The translations under genes and the position numbers were made by a program. The notes below the pieces were generated by a model, which was given only the letters and a program-made list of their open reading frames with translations, was not told where the DNA came from and did not search any database. Below are positions 43,034 to 51,689 of a stretch of 64,000 nt of DNA, one piece after another. The DNA lies in assembly GCF_031581065.1 (NCBI RefSeq), contig NZ_JAVLBN010000010.1:5148-69147 (forward strand). The letters run 5' to 3'. The DNA is from Salibacter sp031581065 (GTDB taxonomy: Bacteria; Bacteroidota; Bacteroidia; Flavobacteriales_G; Salibacteraceae). Within the stretch, counting starts at the first letter, position 1; every line of letters starts with the position of its first letter.

Positions 43034-45283
43034 TTATTTTTTGCGCTCAGCGTTATTTTGTGACTTTGGAGCTTCCTTCACTTCTTTGATTGAAGGTTGG
43101 GCTGCTTTGTGAGTCTCTTCTTTGCTTTTCACAATTGTCATTTGTTTGAGCAAATGTGAAGCGCCTGCATATTTATCGATTACGAAAAGGATGTAACGGA
43201 TATCAGCAACGATTGTACGCTGGATTTCATCTTCAAAAAAGATGTCTCCGCTCATCGCTTCCCAGTTTCCGTCAAATGCACAACCGATCAATTCTCCCTT
43301 GCCGTTGATAACCGGTGAACCTGAGTTACCTCCTGTAATATCGTTGTTGGTAAGAAAGTTAACACGCATTGTGCCGTCACTGGCAGCGTAGCGGCCGTAG
43401 TTTTTGTTTTCGTAAAGATTCACCAATTTGTCTGGAACGATGAACTCGTCATCAGTTGGATCTTTCTTTTCCATTACACCTTCAAGAGTTGTGTAGTAGT
43501 TGTAGTAAACGGCATCTCTCGGGTAATAGTCTAGCACCTGACCGTAAGTCAAACGCATTGTAGAATTTGCGTTAGGATAATACTTTATATCAGGGTTCAT
43601 TTCACGTAAACCGGCAATGAAAAGTCTATTACCGCGGTCGATCTTCGCGTTAATTTGACGTGTCTTAGCAGATATTTCATTTCTGTATTTTGCGAGGAAT
43701 GCTCCAGCTAAACGAACTGCAGGATCTCTATCGAGTTTTCTGGCCTTTGGTTTATTGAGGAAGTCACGTAGCTCATTCGTATCAGAAAGCATTGATTTGC
43801 GGAAGATATAATCTGCAACATCGTGAAAGTTTGGCCCTTTGCGTTTCACGATTTTTTTGAAATACTCAGGCATGATATCTTTATCGATATCGTTGTAATA
43901 AATCTTGAGCAGCTCGGCTGTTACATCTTTATCGGTTGCAACATCGTAATCTTTATAAAAATCTTCTGCTTTCTTTTTTACTCGTTGAATTTGAGCATTT
44001 AGCTGTTTAGGATCAGGATCTTTTTGTTCCAAAATTCCGCGCATTGGCGACATGTAATATCCCATCAACAAAATTTCAGAACCAAAAATGGCCTCGCCAA
44101 AATATGTTTTGGGGAGTATGTATTCTTCTAACTCTTCATATCCTTCATTGATGAGTTTGAGAGCATCACCGTATTTCGCTTTACGAGCAGGCTTTTTGTT
44201 TACCCATTGTTGGAACTCATCCTCAAGTTGTTTTTTCTTATCTATAACATCGTTATTCTTGATCTGCTCAGTTTGACCGATGAAATACTTGTAGTAATTC
44301 GATACACCGGCATATTTTGATGCGTACTGAATATCAACTTTTTTATCAGCATCCATGTGTTCTTTCATCACGTCAAGACGCTTACCGCGAATTTTAACAC
44401 GAGCTGGCTGATCTTTGGTAATCGCCATTTCAACTCCTGTAGAGGTGAGGTAGCGATCAGTGCTTCCCGGATATCCCATGATCATCGCAAAGTCACCTTT
44501 TTCAACACCGTCAACTGAAAGTGGAAGGTGATATTTTGGCTCTAATGGAACATTCTTTTGATCGTAATCTGCCGGTTCACCTTCCTGGTCAGAGTAAATT
44601 CTCAAAAGCGAGAAATCGCCTGTATGACGTGGCCACATCCAGTTGTCAGTGTTTCCGCCAAACTTACCAATGCTCGATGGTGGAGCACCAACCAGGCGAA
44701 CATCTCGATATGTTTTGTAAACGAATAGATAAAATTCATTGCCACCAAAGAAACTCTTAACGCTGGCATTGTATTCTGTGCCTTCAGTAGCTTCCTTTTT
44801 TATAGTTTGAGAAAGTTGACGAATCACCTGGCTTCTCTCAGCCTCGCTCATCGTATCCTGAAGTGCTTCGTTAATCTTTTCACTCACATCTTCCATTCGA
44901 ACGAGGAATGAAGCTGTCATGCCATCAGCTTTGAGCTCTTCACCGTAATTTCCGGCCCAAAAACCATCTTCAAGATAGTTATGCTCTTCTGTTGAGTTTT
45001 GCTGAATAACACCGTAAGCACAGTGATGGTTGGTCAACAACATACCATCTTTTGAGATCACTTCAGCTGTACATGAACCTCCGTTCAACATTACAATAGC
45101 ATCCTTCATTGAAGAATGATTCACACTGTAAATTTCTTCAGGGGTTAGCTTGAGCCCCAATTTCTGCATGTCTTCATAGTTCAGTCTTTCAATGAACATC
45201 GGTAGCCACATACCTTCATTGGCACGCGATGCAATTTGAAAACCAAACATTAAAACCAGTACTAATCCTACTATCCGTTTCAT
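43034..45283 (-). CDS. S46 family dipeptidyl-peptidase, DPP7 type
   Basis: 749 residues, normal for S46. Signal peptide to about residue 21, then NEGMWLPMFIERLNYEDMQKL, the mature start. Catalytic His in LLTNHHCAYG (about residue 88) and Ser in TGGNSGSPVING (about 656). Just after it FDGNWEAMSGDI has Gly where DPP11 has Arg (FDRNWE); in Porphyromonas this position sets specificity, and Gly goes with DPP7, which favours hydrophobic residues, over DPP11, which takes Asp/Glu. It frees dipeptides in the periplasm or at the surface for asaccharolytic growth. No T9SS sorting domain is seen at the C-terminus. Confidence 0.95.
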   Translation of the reverse strand: MKRIVGLVLVLMFGFQIASRANEGMWLPMFIERLNYEDMQKLGLKLTPEEIYSVNHSSMKDAIVMLNGGSCTAEVISKDGMLLTNHHCAYGVIQQNSTEEHNYLEDGFWAGNYGEELKADGMTASFLVRMEDVSEKINEALQDTMSEAERSQVIRQLSQTIKKEATEGTEYNASVKSFFGGNEFYLFVYKTYRDVRLVGAPPSSIGKFGGNTDNWMWPRHTGDFSLLRIYSDQEGEPADYDQKNVPLEPKYHLPLSVDGVEKGDFAMIMGYPGSTDRYLTSTGVEMAITKDQPARVKIRGKRLDVMKEHMDADKKVDIQYASKYAGVSNYYKYFIGQTEQIKNNDVIDKKKQLEDEFQQWVNKKPARKAKYGDALKLINEGYEELEEYILPKTYFGEAIFGSEILLMGYYMSPMRGILEQKDPDPKQLNAQIQRVKKKAEDFYKDYDVATDKDVTAELLKIYYNDIDKDIMPEYFKKIVKRKGPNFHDVADYIFRKSMLSDTNELRDFLNKPKARKLDRDPAVRLAGAFLAKYRNEISAKTRQINAKIDRGNRLFIAGLREMNPDIKYYPNANSTMRLTYGQVLDYYPRDAVYYNYYTTLEGVMEKKDPTDDEFIVPDKLVNLYENKNYGRYAASDGTMRVNFLTNNDITGGNSGSPVINGKGELIGCAFDGNWEAMSGDIFFEDEIQRTIVADIRYILFVIDKYAGASHLLKQMTIVKSKEETHKAAQPSIKEVKEAPKSQNNAERKK

Positions 45284-45465
45284 GTTTAAATAATTTACGA
45301 TTAAAGTAACCGAAAGTCCACAGCCAAAATGCTGTTTGATTTCAATTTTTCAAAAAATTTTGCAATGAAATGCAAGGGTAATAAATTTTCTAAAAACGGC
45401 TGCACAAAATGTGCTGAGCGGTACATTTACTCATTGTGTTGTTTTTTGTAATGGTCAGATCCAAA

Positions 45466-47352
45466 TCATGTCAACTGATCCCACTTTTTCAACCGGTTGA
45501 GGCCGAATGAAAGTCCTATTGCACCACCTGCAGCCAATACAGCATAGAGTTGCCACTCATTACCATGCAGCAAAAATGATCCCATTGCGAAAAGTGTACA
45601 ATACGTGAGCAAGATGCCGCAAACCCAGCACCAAAGTCTCCAACGAAGCGATTGCTTGTTTTTGGTCCTAACCAGTGGATCAGCGAACCTTCCCCATGCG
45701 CCTTCGGGTTTTACACGGTCATAAAAAGATTTGATTTTCTCATCCGGCTCGGCAGATGTCACATAAGTTGTCACCAACCAGGCGATTGTAGTAAAGAGAA
45801 CGGTAAACAAATACGGCCCTTTGTTCTCTACAAACTCTGCTCCCAGTTGTTCACCAAGGATCTGACCGATAAAATAACCGATAAACGGAGCCACCATCGC
45901 AGCGATTTCACTCCAGGCATTGATGCGCCACCAGTACCAACGCAGAATCAAGACAGCCCCCAATCCGGCACCGGCTTCAATAATAAATTCCCAAACTCCG
46001 GCAATTGTGTCGATCACCGAAGTAACCAAAATACCAACGAGCATCAACAAAAGCGTGGCAATTCTACCCGACAAAACCTGATTTTTGGAACTGTCTTTCG
46101 CGATAAACGGCATGTAGAGATCGTTGACCAAAAAACTGGCACCCATGTTCAATTGCGTGGAAATGGTGCTCAAATAGGCCGCTAAAAAAGCTACGAGCAA
46201 TAATCCGCGCAAGCCATCAGGCAGGTAATCACGCATGGCAAATACGTAACCCAATTGAGGCTGAAAACTGTATTTGACCTGTTTTTCAATTTCTTGTTGT
46301 TGGTCAGATCCAAATTGAGCCATCACCTCACCCTCAGTCATTCCAGCTTCTTTGTAGGTCTCAATTTGTTGAGCGACTTCAGGTGACAGACTGTAGTGCG
46401 GATCGTAGAGCAAAATAGCCGCCAATCCCACTAAAATCCAGGGCCAGGGGCGAACACAGTAATGCGCGATCTGAAAGAAAAGTGTAGCCTTTTGAGCATC
46501 CTGTTCGGTTTTGGCACTCATCATCCGCTGCGCGATGTAACCACCTCCACCCGGTTCTGACCCGGGATACCAACTGGCCCACCATTGAACCGTAACGTAA
46601 GTGAGAAATGCTCCAATCGACAAACTCAAGACCTGTAATCCGCCAGCGTCTCCAACTCGGGGAAATAAGTGAAAGTAGCTTTTTGGCAATTCAGATTTAA
46701 GATTATCAATTCCGCCAACTTCAGGAGATGAGAGCACTAGCCACGCCAGTATTATGGTTCCTACCATGGCGATGAAAAACTGGACAGTATCTGTAATGGC
46801 AACTCCTAAAAGTCCTGATAGAGAACTATAGGCTGCTGCAAAAATCATAGCCGCAAAAACGTACCAAAGAACGGTTGAGCTATCGATACCGAAAAAAGTT
46901 TCGAGGAGTGCCGCAAAAGCCAGGTTTACCCAGCCGATGATCATTCCGTTCATGAAAACACCTAAGTAAATGGCTTTGAAACCGCGAAGTAGTTTAGCAG
47001 GTTTCCCCGAATAGCGAATATCGATAAACTCGAGCTCTGTCACGATGTTAGCTCTTCGCCAAAGCCTGGCAAAAAAGAACACGGTTAACATTCCGCCCGA
47101 CAAAAAACTCCACCATAGCCAGTTTTTGGAAACTCCGTTTTGGGCAACCATTTCAGAAACCGCTAAAGGAGTATCGGCAGCAAATGTGGTTGCCACCATC
47201 GACAATCCGGCAACGTACCACGGCAGGTTACGACCACCCAGGAAAAAGTCACTGATGGTTCCGCCTTTTTTGGTTTTAAACCGCCACCCGATGTAGAGTG
47301 TGAGCAGCAAAAAACCTACAATTATGATCCAATCGATAAGAGCCAGGTGCAT
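45466..47352 (-). CDS. sodium:solute symporter (SSS family)
   Basis: 628 residues with about 13-14 transmembrane segments. MHLALIDWIIIVGFLLLTLYIGW, then FFLGGRNLPWYVAGLSMVATTFAADTPLAV, the SSS sodium-site region, and MGASFLVNDLYMPFIAKDSS. A long insert (about 310-360) between helices holds MTEGEVMAQFGSDQQQ. The substrate cannot be read from sequence. Upstream lie bshB1 and the PorE-like gene; spacing to bshB1 is 55 bp, so it may be the last gene of that leftward run. Confidence 0.92.
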   Translation of the reverse strand: MHLALIDWIIIVGFLLLTLYIGWRFKTKKGGTISDFFLGGRNLPWYVAGLSMVATTFAADTPLAVSEMVAQNGVSKNWLWWSFLSGGMLTVFFFARLWRRANIVTELEFIDIRYSGKPAKLLRGFKAIYLGVFMNGMIIGWVNLAFAALLETFFGIDSSTVLWYVFAAMIFAAAYSSLSGLLGVAITDTVQFFIAMVGTIILAWLVLSSPEVGGIDNLKSELPKSYFHLFPRVGDAGGLQVLSLSIGAFLTYVTVQWWASWYPGSEPGGGGYIAQRMMSAKTEQDAQKATLFFQIAHYCVRPWPWILVGLAAILLYDPHYSLSPEVAQQIETYKEAGMTEGEVMAQFGSDQQQEIEKQVKYSFQPQLGYVFAMRDYLPDGLRGLLLVAFLAAYLSTISTQLNMGASFLVNDLYMPFIAKDSSKNQVLSGRIATLLLMLVGILVTSVIDTIAGVWEFIIEAGAGLGAVLILRWYWWRINAWSEIAAMVAPFIGYFIGQILGEQLGAEFVENKGPYLFTVLFTTIAWLVTTYVTSAEPDEKIKSFYDRVKPEGAWGRFADPLVRTKNKQSLRWRLWCWVCGILLTYCTLFAMGSFLLHGNEWQLYAVLAAGGAIGLSFGLNRLKKWDQLT

Positions 47353-47407
47353 AACCGCAATAATACGATTATCACGTGAAATTTAATTGGATTGTTGAGG
47401 TGCTTTT

Positions 47408-48139
47408 TTACAAAAGCGATGTGATATCATCAACTCCGGGAGTGCGAGCAGCTATAAACCCTTCAGCATATTTCGCATTGATACTGCGGCCGTATTGTGC
47501 AGCTCTACCTTCTAAAAAATCGATAAATGATTGCGATGAGATTGGTGTTTCCGGTTCTTTTGAATCTGATTTTTCTGAAAAGAATTGACTACTAAACGCT
47601 GCTATCGCTTTGAGTTTCGTATCCCATTCTGCAGAAATATCAACTACAAAATCTGGTTGTAAGTAACGATCCTGGATGTAGTGATACACAGCTTTTGGCC
47701 GCCATGGCTCAAGCGGTTCTCCATCCCACTCCATTTTGATTTTCCTCAAGCCGGAATAAAAACAAGCATCAGCGATGAGTTTTGCCGCTCTGCCGTGATC
47801 AGGATGGCGATCTTCAGGTGTGTTGATAAGCGCTACCTCAGGTTGAAAACGCCTGATTTGTGTGGCAATTTTGATAATGTTTTCCTTGTTGTACTGAAAA
47901 AAGCCATCATCCATACTGAGGTTCTCACGGTAACTAACTCCCATTATTTCAGAAGCCTTTTCAGCTTCCTCCATTCTAAGCTCAGGAGTTCCGCGCGTGC
48001 CAAGTTCACCTTTTGTGAGATCGACAACTGCAGCTTTTTTGCCCTGCTTTACATGTTTGATAATCGTTCCTGAACAACTCAACTCAACATCATCAGGATG
48101 AGCTGCAATGGCCAAAATATCTACTTTTTCCTTCGTCAC
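47408..48139 (-). CDS. bshB1: bacillithiol biosynthesis deacetylase BshB1
   Basis: 243 residues. LmbE-type zinc deacetylase: ILAIAAHPDDVELSCSGTII (His, Asp), PEDRHPDHGRAAKLIADA with the second His, and VYHYIQDRYLQPDFVVDIS. It removes acetyl from GlcNAc-malate in bacillithiol synthesis. bshA and bshC are not here. Its ATG overlaps the PorE-like stop by 4 bp, so it is translated with that gene. Confidence 0.95.
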   Translation of the reverse strand: MTKEKVDILAIAAHPDDVELSCSGTIIKHVKQGKKAAVVDLTKGELGTRGTPELRMEEAEKASEIMGVSYRENLSMDDGFFQYNKENIIKIATQIRRFQPEVALINTPEDRHPDHGRAAKLIADACFYSGLRKIKMEWDGEPLEPWRPKAVYHYIQDRYLQPDFVVDISAEWDTKLKAIAAFSSQFFSEKSDSKEPETPISSQSFIDFLEGRAAQYGRSINAKYAEGFIAARTPGVDDITSLL

Positions 48140-50082
48140 TTTTCAATGATTTTAAATTCGGTGCGTCTATTTTGGGCACGTCCTTCTTCCGTATCATTTG
48201 ATGCAATGGGTTCACTAAAGTTGTACCCTTTAAAGGTCAATCTTTCTGCATTTATTCCGGCATCAATTAAGTACGTGTAAACAGACTTCGCTCTATTCTC
48301 TGATAATTGCTGGTTGTAATTTTTGCTTCCAACATTATCAGTGTGCCCGCCTATTTCAATCTTCAAAGTGGGGTTATTGTTCAAAAATTCTACAAGTTTT
48401 GTCAACTCGGCTTTTGATTGGGGCTTGAGTTTGTATTTATCCGTTTCAAAAAAGATATTTTTCAATACAACTGTTTCGCCTTTCTCAATAGGCTTCATGG
48501 GAACATCAAAAGCGTAATTATTAACGTCTTTCCCTTTTTCTCCCGAGAGCTCAAAGTTTTCTGAGAAAAATAAATATCCTTCAACCGAGGCGTTGAGCAT
48601 GTAATTTTTTTCGGTCGGAACCACAACCAGGAACTCTCCGTTTTCAGGATCTGAATATGATTCCACTACTCGTTCCTGTGTTTCCAAATCAATGAGCTCG
48701 AATTTAGCTCTCAGCGGCTTATCGGTTTTCTTGTCGTACACTTTTCCTCTCGCGTAAGTTACCGGAGTTGGACGTGCATATTCGGGCAACTCAAAGCTGT
48801 AGAGATCCCATTTCCCAAAACCTCCCGGCATTCCACTCGCATAATAAGCTTTCTTTCCATCAGCTCCCACAGACAGGCTCACTTCATCATCTAGCGTATT
48901 GATAGGGTAACCGAGATTTTTCGGCTCTCCAAATGAATCTGCTGAGATTTTTTCAACGACAAACATATCGCGCATGCCCATTCCCGGGTAACCATCGCTG
49001 GAAAAGTAAAATGTTTTGTTATCTGGGTGAGCGTAAGGAGAAAGATCATCTCCCGGGGTATTGAAAGATACAGGTTTTGGATCTGACCATTTACCATCAT
49101 CACCGATTTGAGTCATCCAAATGTCTTTTTTTCCTGGTCCGCCCGGGCGGTTACTCACAAAATACAAGGTGCGCCCGTCACTCGAAAATGATGGTTGAGA
49201 ATCCCAATGACGCGTATTTACTGCTTTCCCGAGGTTTCTCGGATTCACCCACTGCTCGCCTTTTCTGCTCGCGATGTATAAATCGCAGCTTCCCAGTCCT
49301 TCTCTTCTTCCGCAAGAAGTGAAAAAGATGTAATTGCCATCAGGAGAGATGCAGGCTGCACCTTCACGAAAAGGCGAATTGATCGATTTGCTCAATCTCT
49401 CTGCCTTTGCCCAGGTGCCGTCTCCTTTTTTGCGAGACATGTAAATATCTTCATCGAACTCACTTCTAGAGGATGACATAGCACCAACTCGTGGCTGGTT
49501 TTTAGTGAAATAAATAAGTTTTCCGTCAGCACGTAGAGTTGGCGAATGCTCGAAAAAACGATTGTTTACACCCGGACCAAGGTTCTGAGGATCAAAATCA
49601 ACAGGGTTCTCAATTAACTCTTTTCGCGTTTTAGTGGTTTCTTTGATTTCCTCTGCTTTACCGTCCCAGTAATCGTCTTCTTTAAATCGATGATACGCTT
49701 TAATTGTTTCTAAAGCTTCATCGAGCTTTAAGGCTTTGCTTTGTACATGAGCTAATTCGAGATACACCCGCGGATTGAAAGTTGAATCAATTGAAATTCC
49801 TTTCTTGTAGTAATTAATACTTTGTTCGAGATCGTCAATTTCAACTAAAAGCTGAGCTTTCAACACATAGGCATCAATGAATTCTTCGTCTTTTTCAATT
49901 GCCTTATCAATAGTATTTAAAGCGTCCTCAATGTAACGAAGGCGGAAATATTTATTGGCCTGTTCAAAGTATTCTTTTGCTTTTCGGCTATTGGTTGCCA
50001 GCTCTTTTGGCTGAGCTTTACAAGCAGTAATTGAAAGAAATGACAGGGCTGCTAAAACGACAGATTTGATAAAAAACTTCAT
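48136..50082 (-). CDS. PorE-like T9SS lipoprotein: TPR, PD40 propeller, regulatory-like domain, OmpA-C
   Basis: 648 residues. Lipobox LSITAC; a TPR part (about 35-150: AKEYFEQANKYFRLRYIEDAL, QSINYYKKGISIDSTFNP); a PD40/WD40-type propeller (about 165-430) with repeated SPDGNYIFFTS, FSSDGRTLYFVSNRPGG and ADGKKAYYASGMPGG; a carboxypeptidase-regulatory-like domain (about 440-520); and a C-terminal OmpA domain (TLKIEIGGHTDNVGSKNYNQ, LSENRAKSVYTYLIDAGI). This domain order is that of PorE of the type IX system, which may link the outer-membrane complex to peptidoglycan. Many OmpA/PD40 paralogues exist, so the exact match to PorE is likely but not certain. Confidence 0.88.
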   Translation of the reverse strand: MKFFIKSVVLAALSFLSITACKAQPKELATNSRKAKEYFEQANKYFRLRYIEDALNTIDKAIEKDEEFIDAYVLKAQLLVEIDDLEQSINYYKKGISIDSTFNPRVYLELAHVQSKALKLDEALETIKAYHRFKEDDYWDGKAEEIKETTKTRKELIENPVDFDPQNLGPGVNNRFFEHSPTLRADGKLIYFTKNQPRVGAMSSSRSEFDEDIYMSRKKGDGTWAKAERLSKSINSPFREGAACISPDGNYIFFTSCGRREGLGSCDLYIASRKGEQWVNPRNLGKAVNTRHWDSQPSFSSDGRTLYFVSNRPGGPGKKDIWMTQIGDDGKWSDPKPVSFNTPGDDLSPYAHPDNKTFYFSSDGYPGMGMRDMFVVEKISADSFGEPKNLGYPINTLDDEVSLSVGADGKKAYYASGMPGGFGKWDLYSFELPEYARPTPVTYARGKVYDKKTDKPLRAKFELIDLETQERVVESYSDPENGEFLVVVPTEKNYMLNASVEGYLFFSENFELSGEKGKDVNNYAFDVPMKPIEKGETVVLKNIFFETDKYKLKPQSKAELTKLVEFLNNNPTLKIEIGGHTDNVGSKNYNQQLSENRAKSVYTYLIDAGINAERLTFKGYNFSEPIASNDTEEGRAQNRRTEFKIIEK

Positions 50083-50115
50083 TGTTTTGCGATTATGATA
50101 ATGGTCGCTACAAGG

Positions 50116-50745
50116 TTAAGGAATATTCATGTATTTATGCGTTTGCAATGAAATCTTCCATTTTGGATTTTCCTTGACGTAGTCGATAATTTTAGGTAGT
50201 AGCTTCTCCTCTCTTGACCACTCTGGCTGCAGATATAGCTCACAATCAGCCCCCACTTTTTGAGCGTGAGACTCTGCCCATTTAAAGTCATTCCGGTTTG
50301 CGATAACCACTTTCAACTCGTGTGCTTTGTCGTAAGCTTCACCGAGAGGTTTTTTGAACTTTTTGGGCGAAAAACAAATCCAGTCCCAGCTTCCTGTAAT
50401 AGGGTGAGCACCGCTGGTTTCCATCCAAACTTTTAAATCTTTTTGCTTGAGTTTTTCAGTCAGAACCGAAAGATCATACATTGCCGGTTCACCTCCTGTG
50501 ATCACGATATTTGGAGAATTCGTGGCAACCGCTCCTTCAACAATTTCATCAACTGACAATACCGGATGCTCATCAGCGTCCCAACTCTCTTTTACGTCAC
50601 ACCACACACAACCCACATCGCAACCTGCAAGCCTGATAAAATAAGCAGCTTCACCGTTATTTCTACCTTCACCCTGAATTGTGTAAAAATGCTCCATCAC
50701 GGGCAAAGCCAGCCCATTGTCTATCTTCTGTTGTACTTCCTTCAT
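50116..50745 (-). CDS. queE: 7-carboxy-7-deazaguanine synthase
   Basis: 209 residues. Radical SAM enzyme of the preQ0/queuosine route, converting carboxytetrahydropterin. The cluster motif CDVGCVWC (Cx3CxxC) follows FYTIQGEGRNNGEAAYFIRL, and NIVITGGEPAMY gives the SAM-binding GGE motif. The length fits QueE. queC, queD and queF are not in the window. It lies 3 bp after the upstream barrel gene. Confidence 0.95.
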   Translation of the reverse strand: MKEVQQKIDNGLALPVMEHFYTIQGEGRNNGEAAYFIRLAGCDVGCVWCDVKESWDADEHPVLSVDEIVEGAVATNSPNIVITGGEPAMYDLSVLTEKLKQKDLKVWMETSGAHPITGSWDWICFSPKKFKKPLGEAYDKAHELKVVIANRNDFKWAESHAQKVGADCELYLQPEWSREEKLLPKIIDYVKENPKWKISLQTHKYMNIP

Positions 50746-50748
50746 AAA

Positions 50749-51462
50749 TTAGAATCTCAATGAAAGTGCAGCACCAGTATTTACGGAGCGCAAATTGTAT
50801 TCAACCTCTCTTGTTTCTGCAGTGGAAGTGTTATTTTTCATAGAAGCTATATCGAGATCGACCAAATGGTCAGATCCAGAAAACTCAGTATAAAAACGAA
50901 GCTCCAGGAACGACAAAACAGCATAATTAAATGAAACCCCGGGGCTTAAAAACAAGCTTGGGTCAACTACAGCGTTTGTGTTAAACCTTTCAACTACTTC
51001 ACCGGCATTGTTTTGTACAACATAATCTTTCTCAGCATTCTTGAACAAATTAACGCCTGCCATAACATAAGGCTGAACATCAAATTTATTTTTGACAAGA
51101 GGCTGGTTAAATGAAGCTCCCCCTGCTACATACAAACTTTGATATGGAGTATGAGACAGCTCTACATTTTCGGGATTTGCCGGATACGCGTCTCTTTTAA
51201 TCGCTTCATCATCAACCTCAAAAAGATTGTATCCAAACCTCAAAAGAGTTGACCATTTCTTTGATAAGAACACTTCACCTTGAAACCCTACATCTATTCC
51301 AGAGGAGGCATGCCCTTTCATGAAGTCATCTTCAATTGTTGAGTTAAATGGTTTAACTGGAGTTGATACGCCCATATTGGCAGAGAGCCTAAATCCGTTG
51401 TACTTTTGAGCAAATACTCCAATACTAAAAAGAGAAAATATCATTACCAATGCGTGTTTCAT
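50749..51462 (-). CDS. outer-membrane beta-barrel protein
   Basis: 237 residues from ATG 51462 (MKHALVMIFSLFSIGVFAQ, a good signal peptide); a longer reading to 51504 adds 14 residues and runs over the promoter element at 51472-51479. The rest is barrel-like: FRLSANMGVSTPVKPF, LLRFGYNLFEVDD, LYVAGGASFNQPLVK, PYVMAGVNLF, and a terminal strand NTGAALSLRF ending in Phe, the usual barrel end signal. Possibly a PorT-like or DUF family barrel. It leads the leftward set queE, PorE-like, bshB1. Confidence 0.8.
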   Translation of the reverse strand: MKHALVMIFSLFSIGVFAQKYNGFRLSANMGVSTPVKPFNSTIEDDFMKGHASSGIDVGFQGEVFLSKKWSTLLRFGYNLFEVDDEAIKRDAYPANPENVELSHTPYQSLYVAGGASFNQPLVKNKFDVQPYVMAGVNLFKNAEKDYVVQNNAGEVVERFNTNAVVDPSLFLSPGVSFNYAVLSFLELRFYTEFSGSDHLVDLDIASMKNNTSTAETREVEYNLRSVNTGAALSLRF

Positions 51463-51471
51463 AACAGATTG

Positions 51472-51479
51472 CAAAATTA
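51472..51479 (-). promoter_or_regulatory. candidate minus-7 element for the barrel-queE unit
   Basis: Reading leftward the bases are TAATTTTG followed by C, a TAnnTTTG match 10 bp before the chosen start at 51462. Confidence 0.5.
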
Positions 51480-51689
51480 CGCAACTAAACACATTTTGTG
51501 CCATTTGCTAACCTTTTTTAACGGAAAAACGGATTGAATTTATTTTTGGTTCTGACCACTAGTGATGCAAACAGAACCTGCATTTTAACGATTTCAAAGC
51601 TTTTTTTAGGTTTTTTTCAGTTGATTTTAATTTACTTTGACCGCGTTTACCGAAACACTTTACATTTCATAAGAAATCAAACGAGCATT

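Noticed and set aside
45652..46185. 177-codon frame opposite the symporter gene
   Set aside because: It is antisense to conserved membrane helices, with no homology I recognise and no promoter.
51534..51689. 52-residue extension of the DUF2723 protein
   Set aside because: The extension covers an intergenic-type stretch with a signal copy and lacks a good start; the family begins at MDFKKLN.
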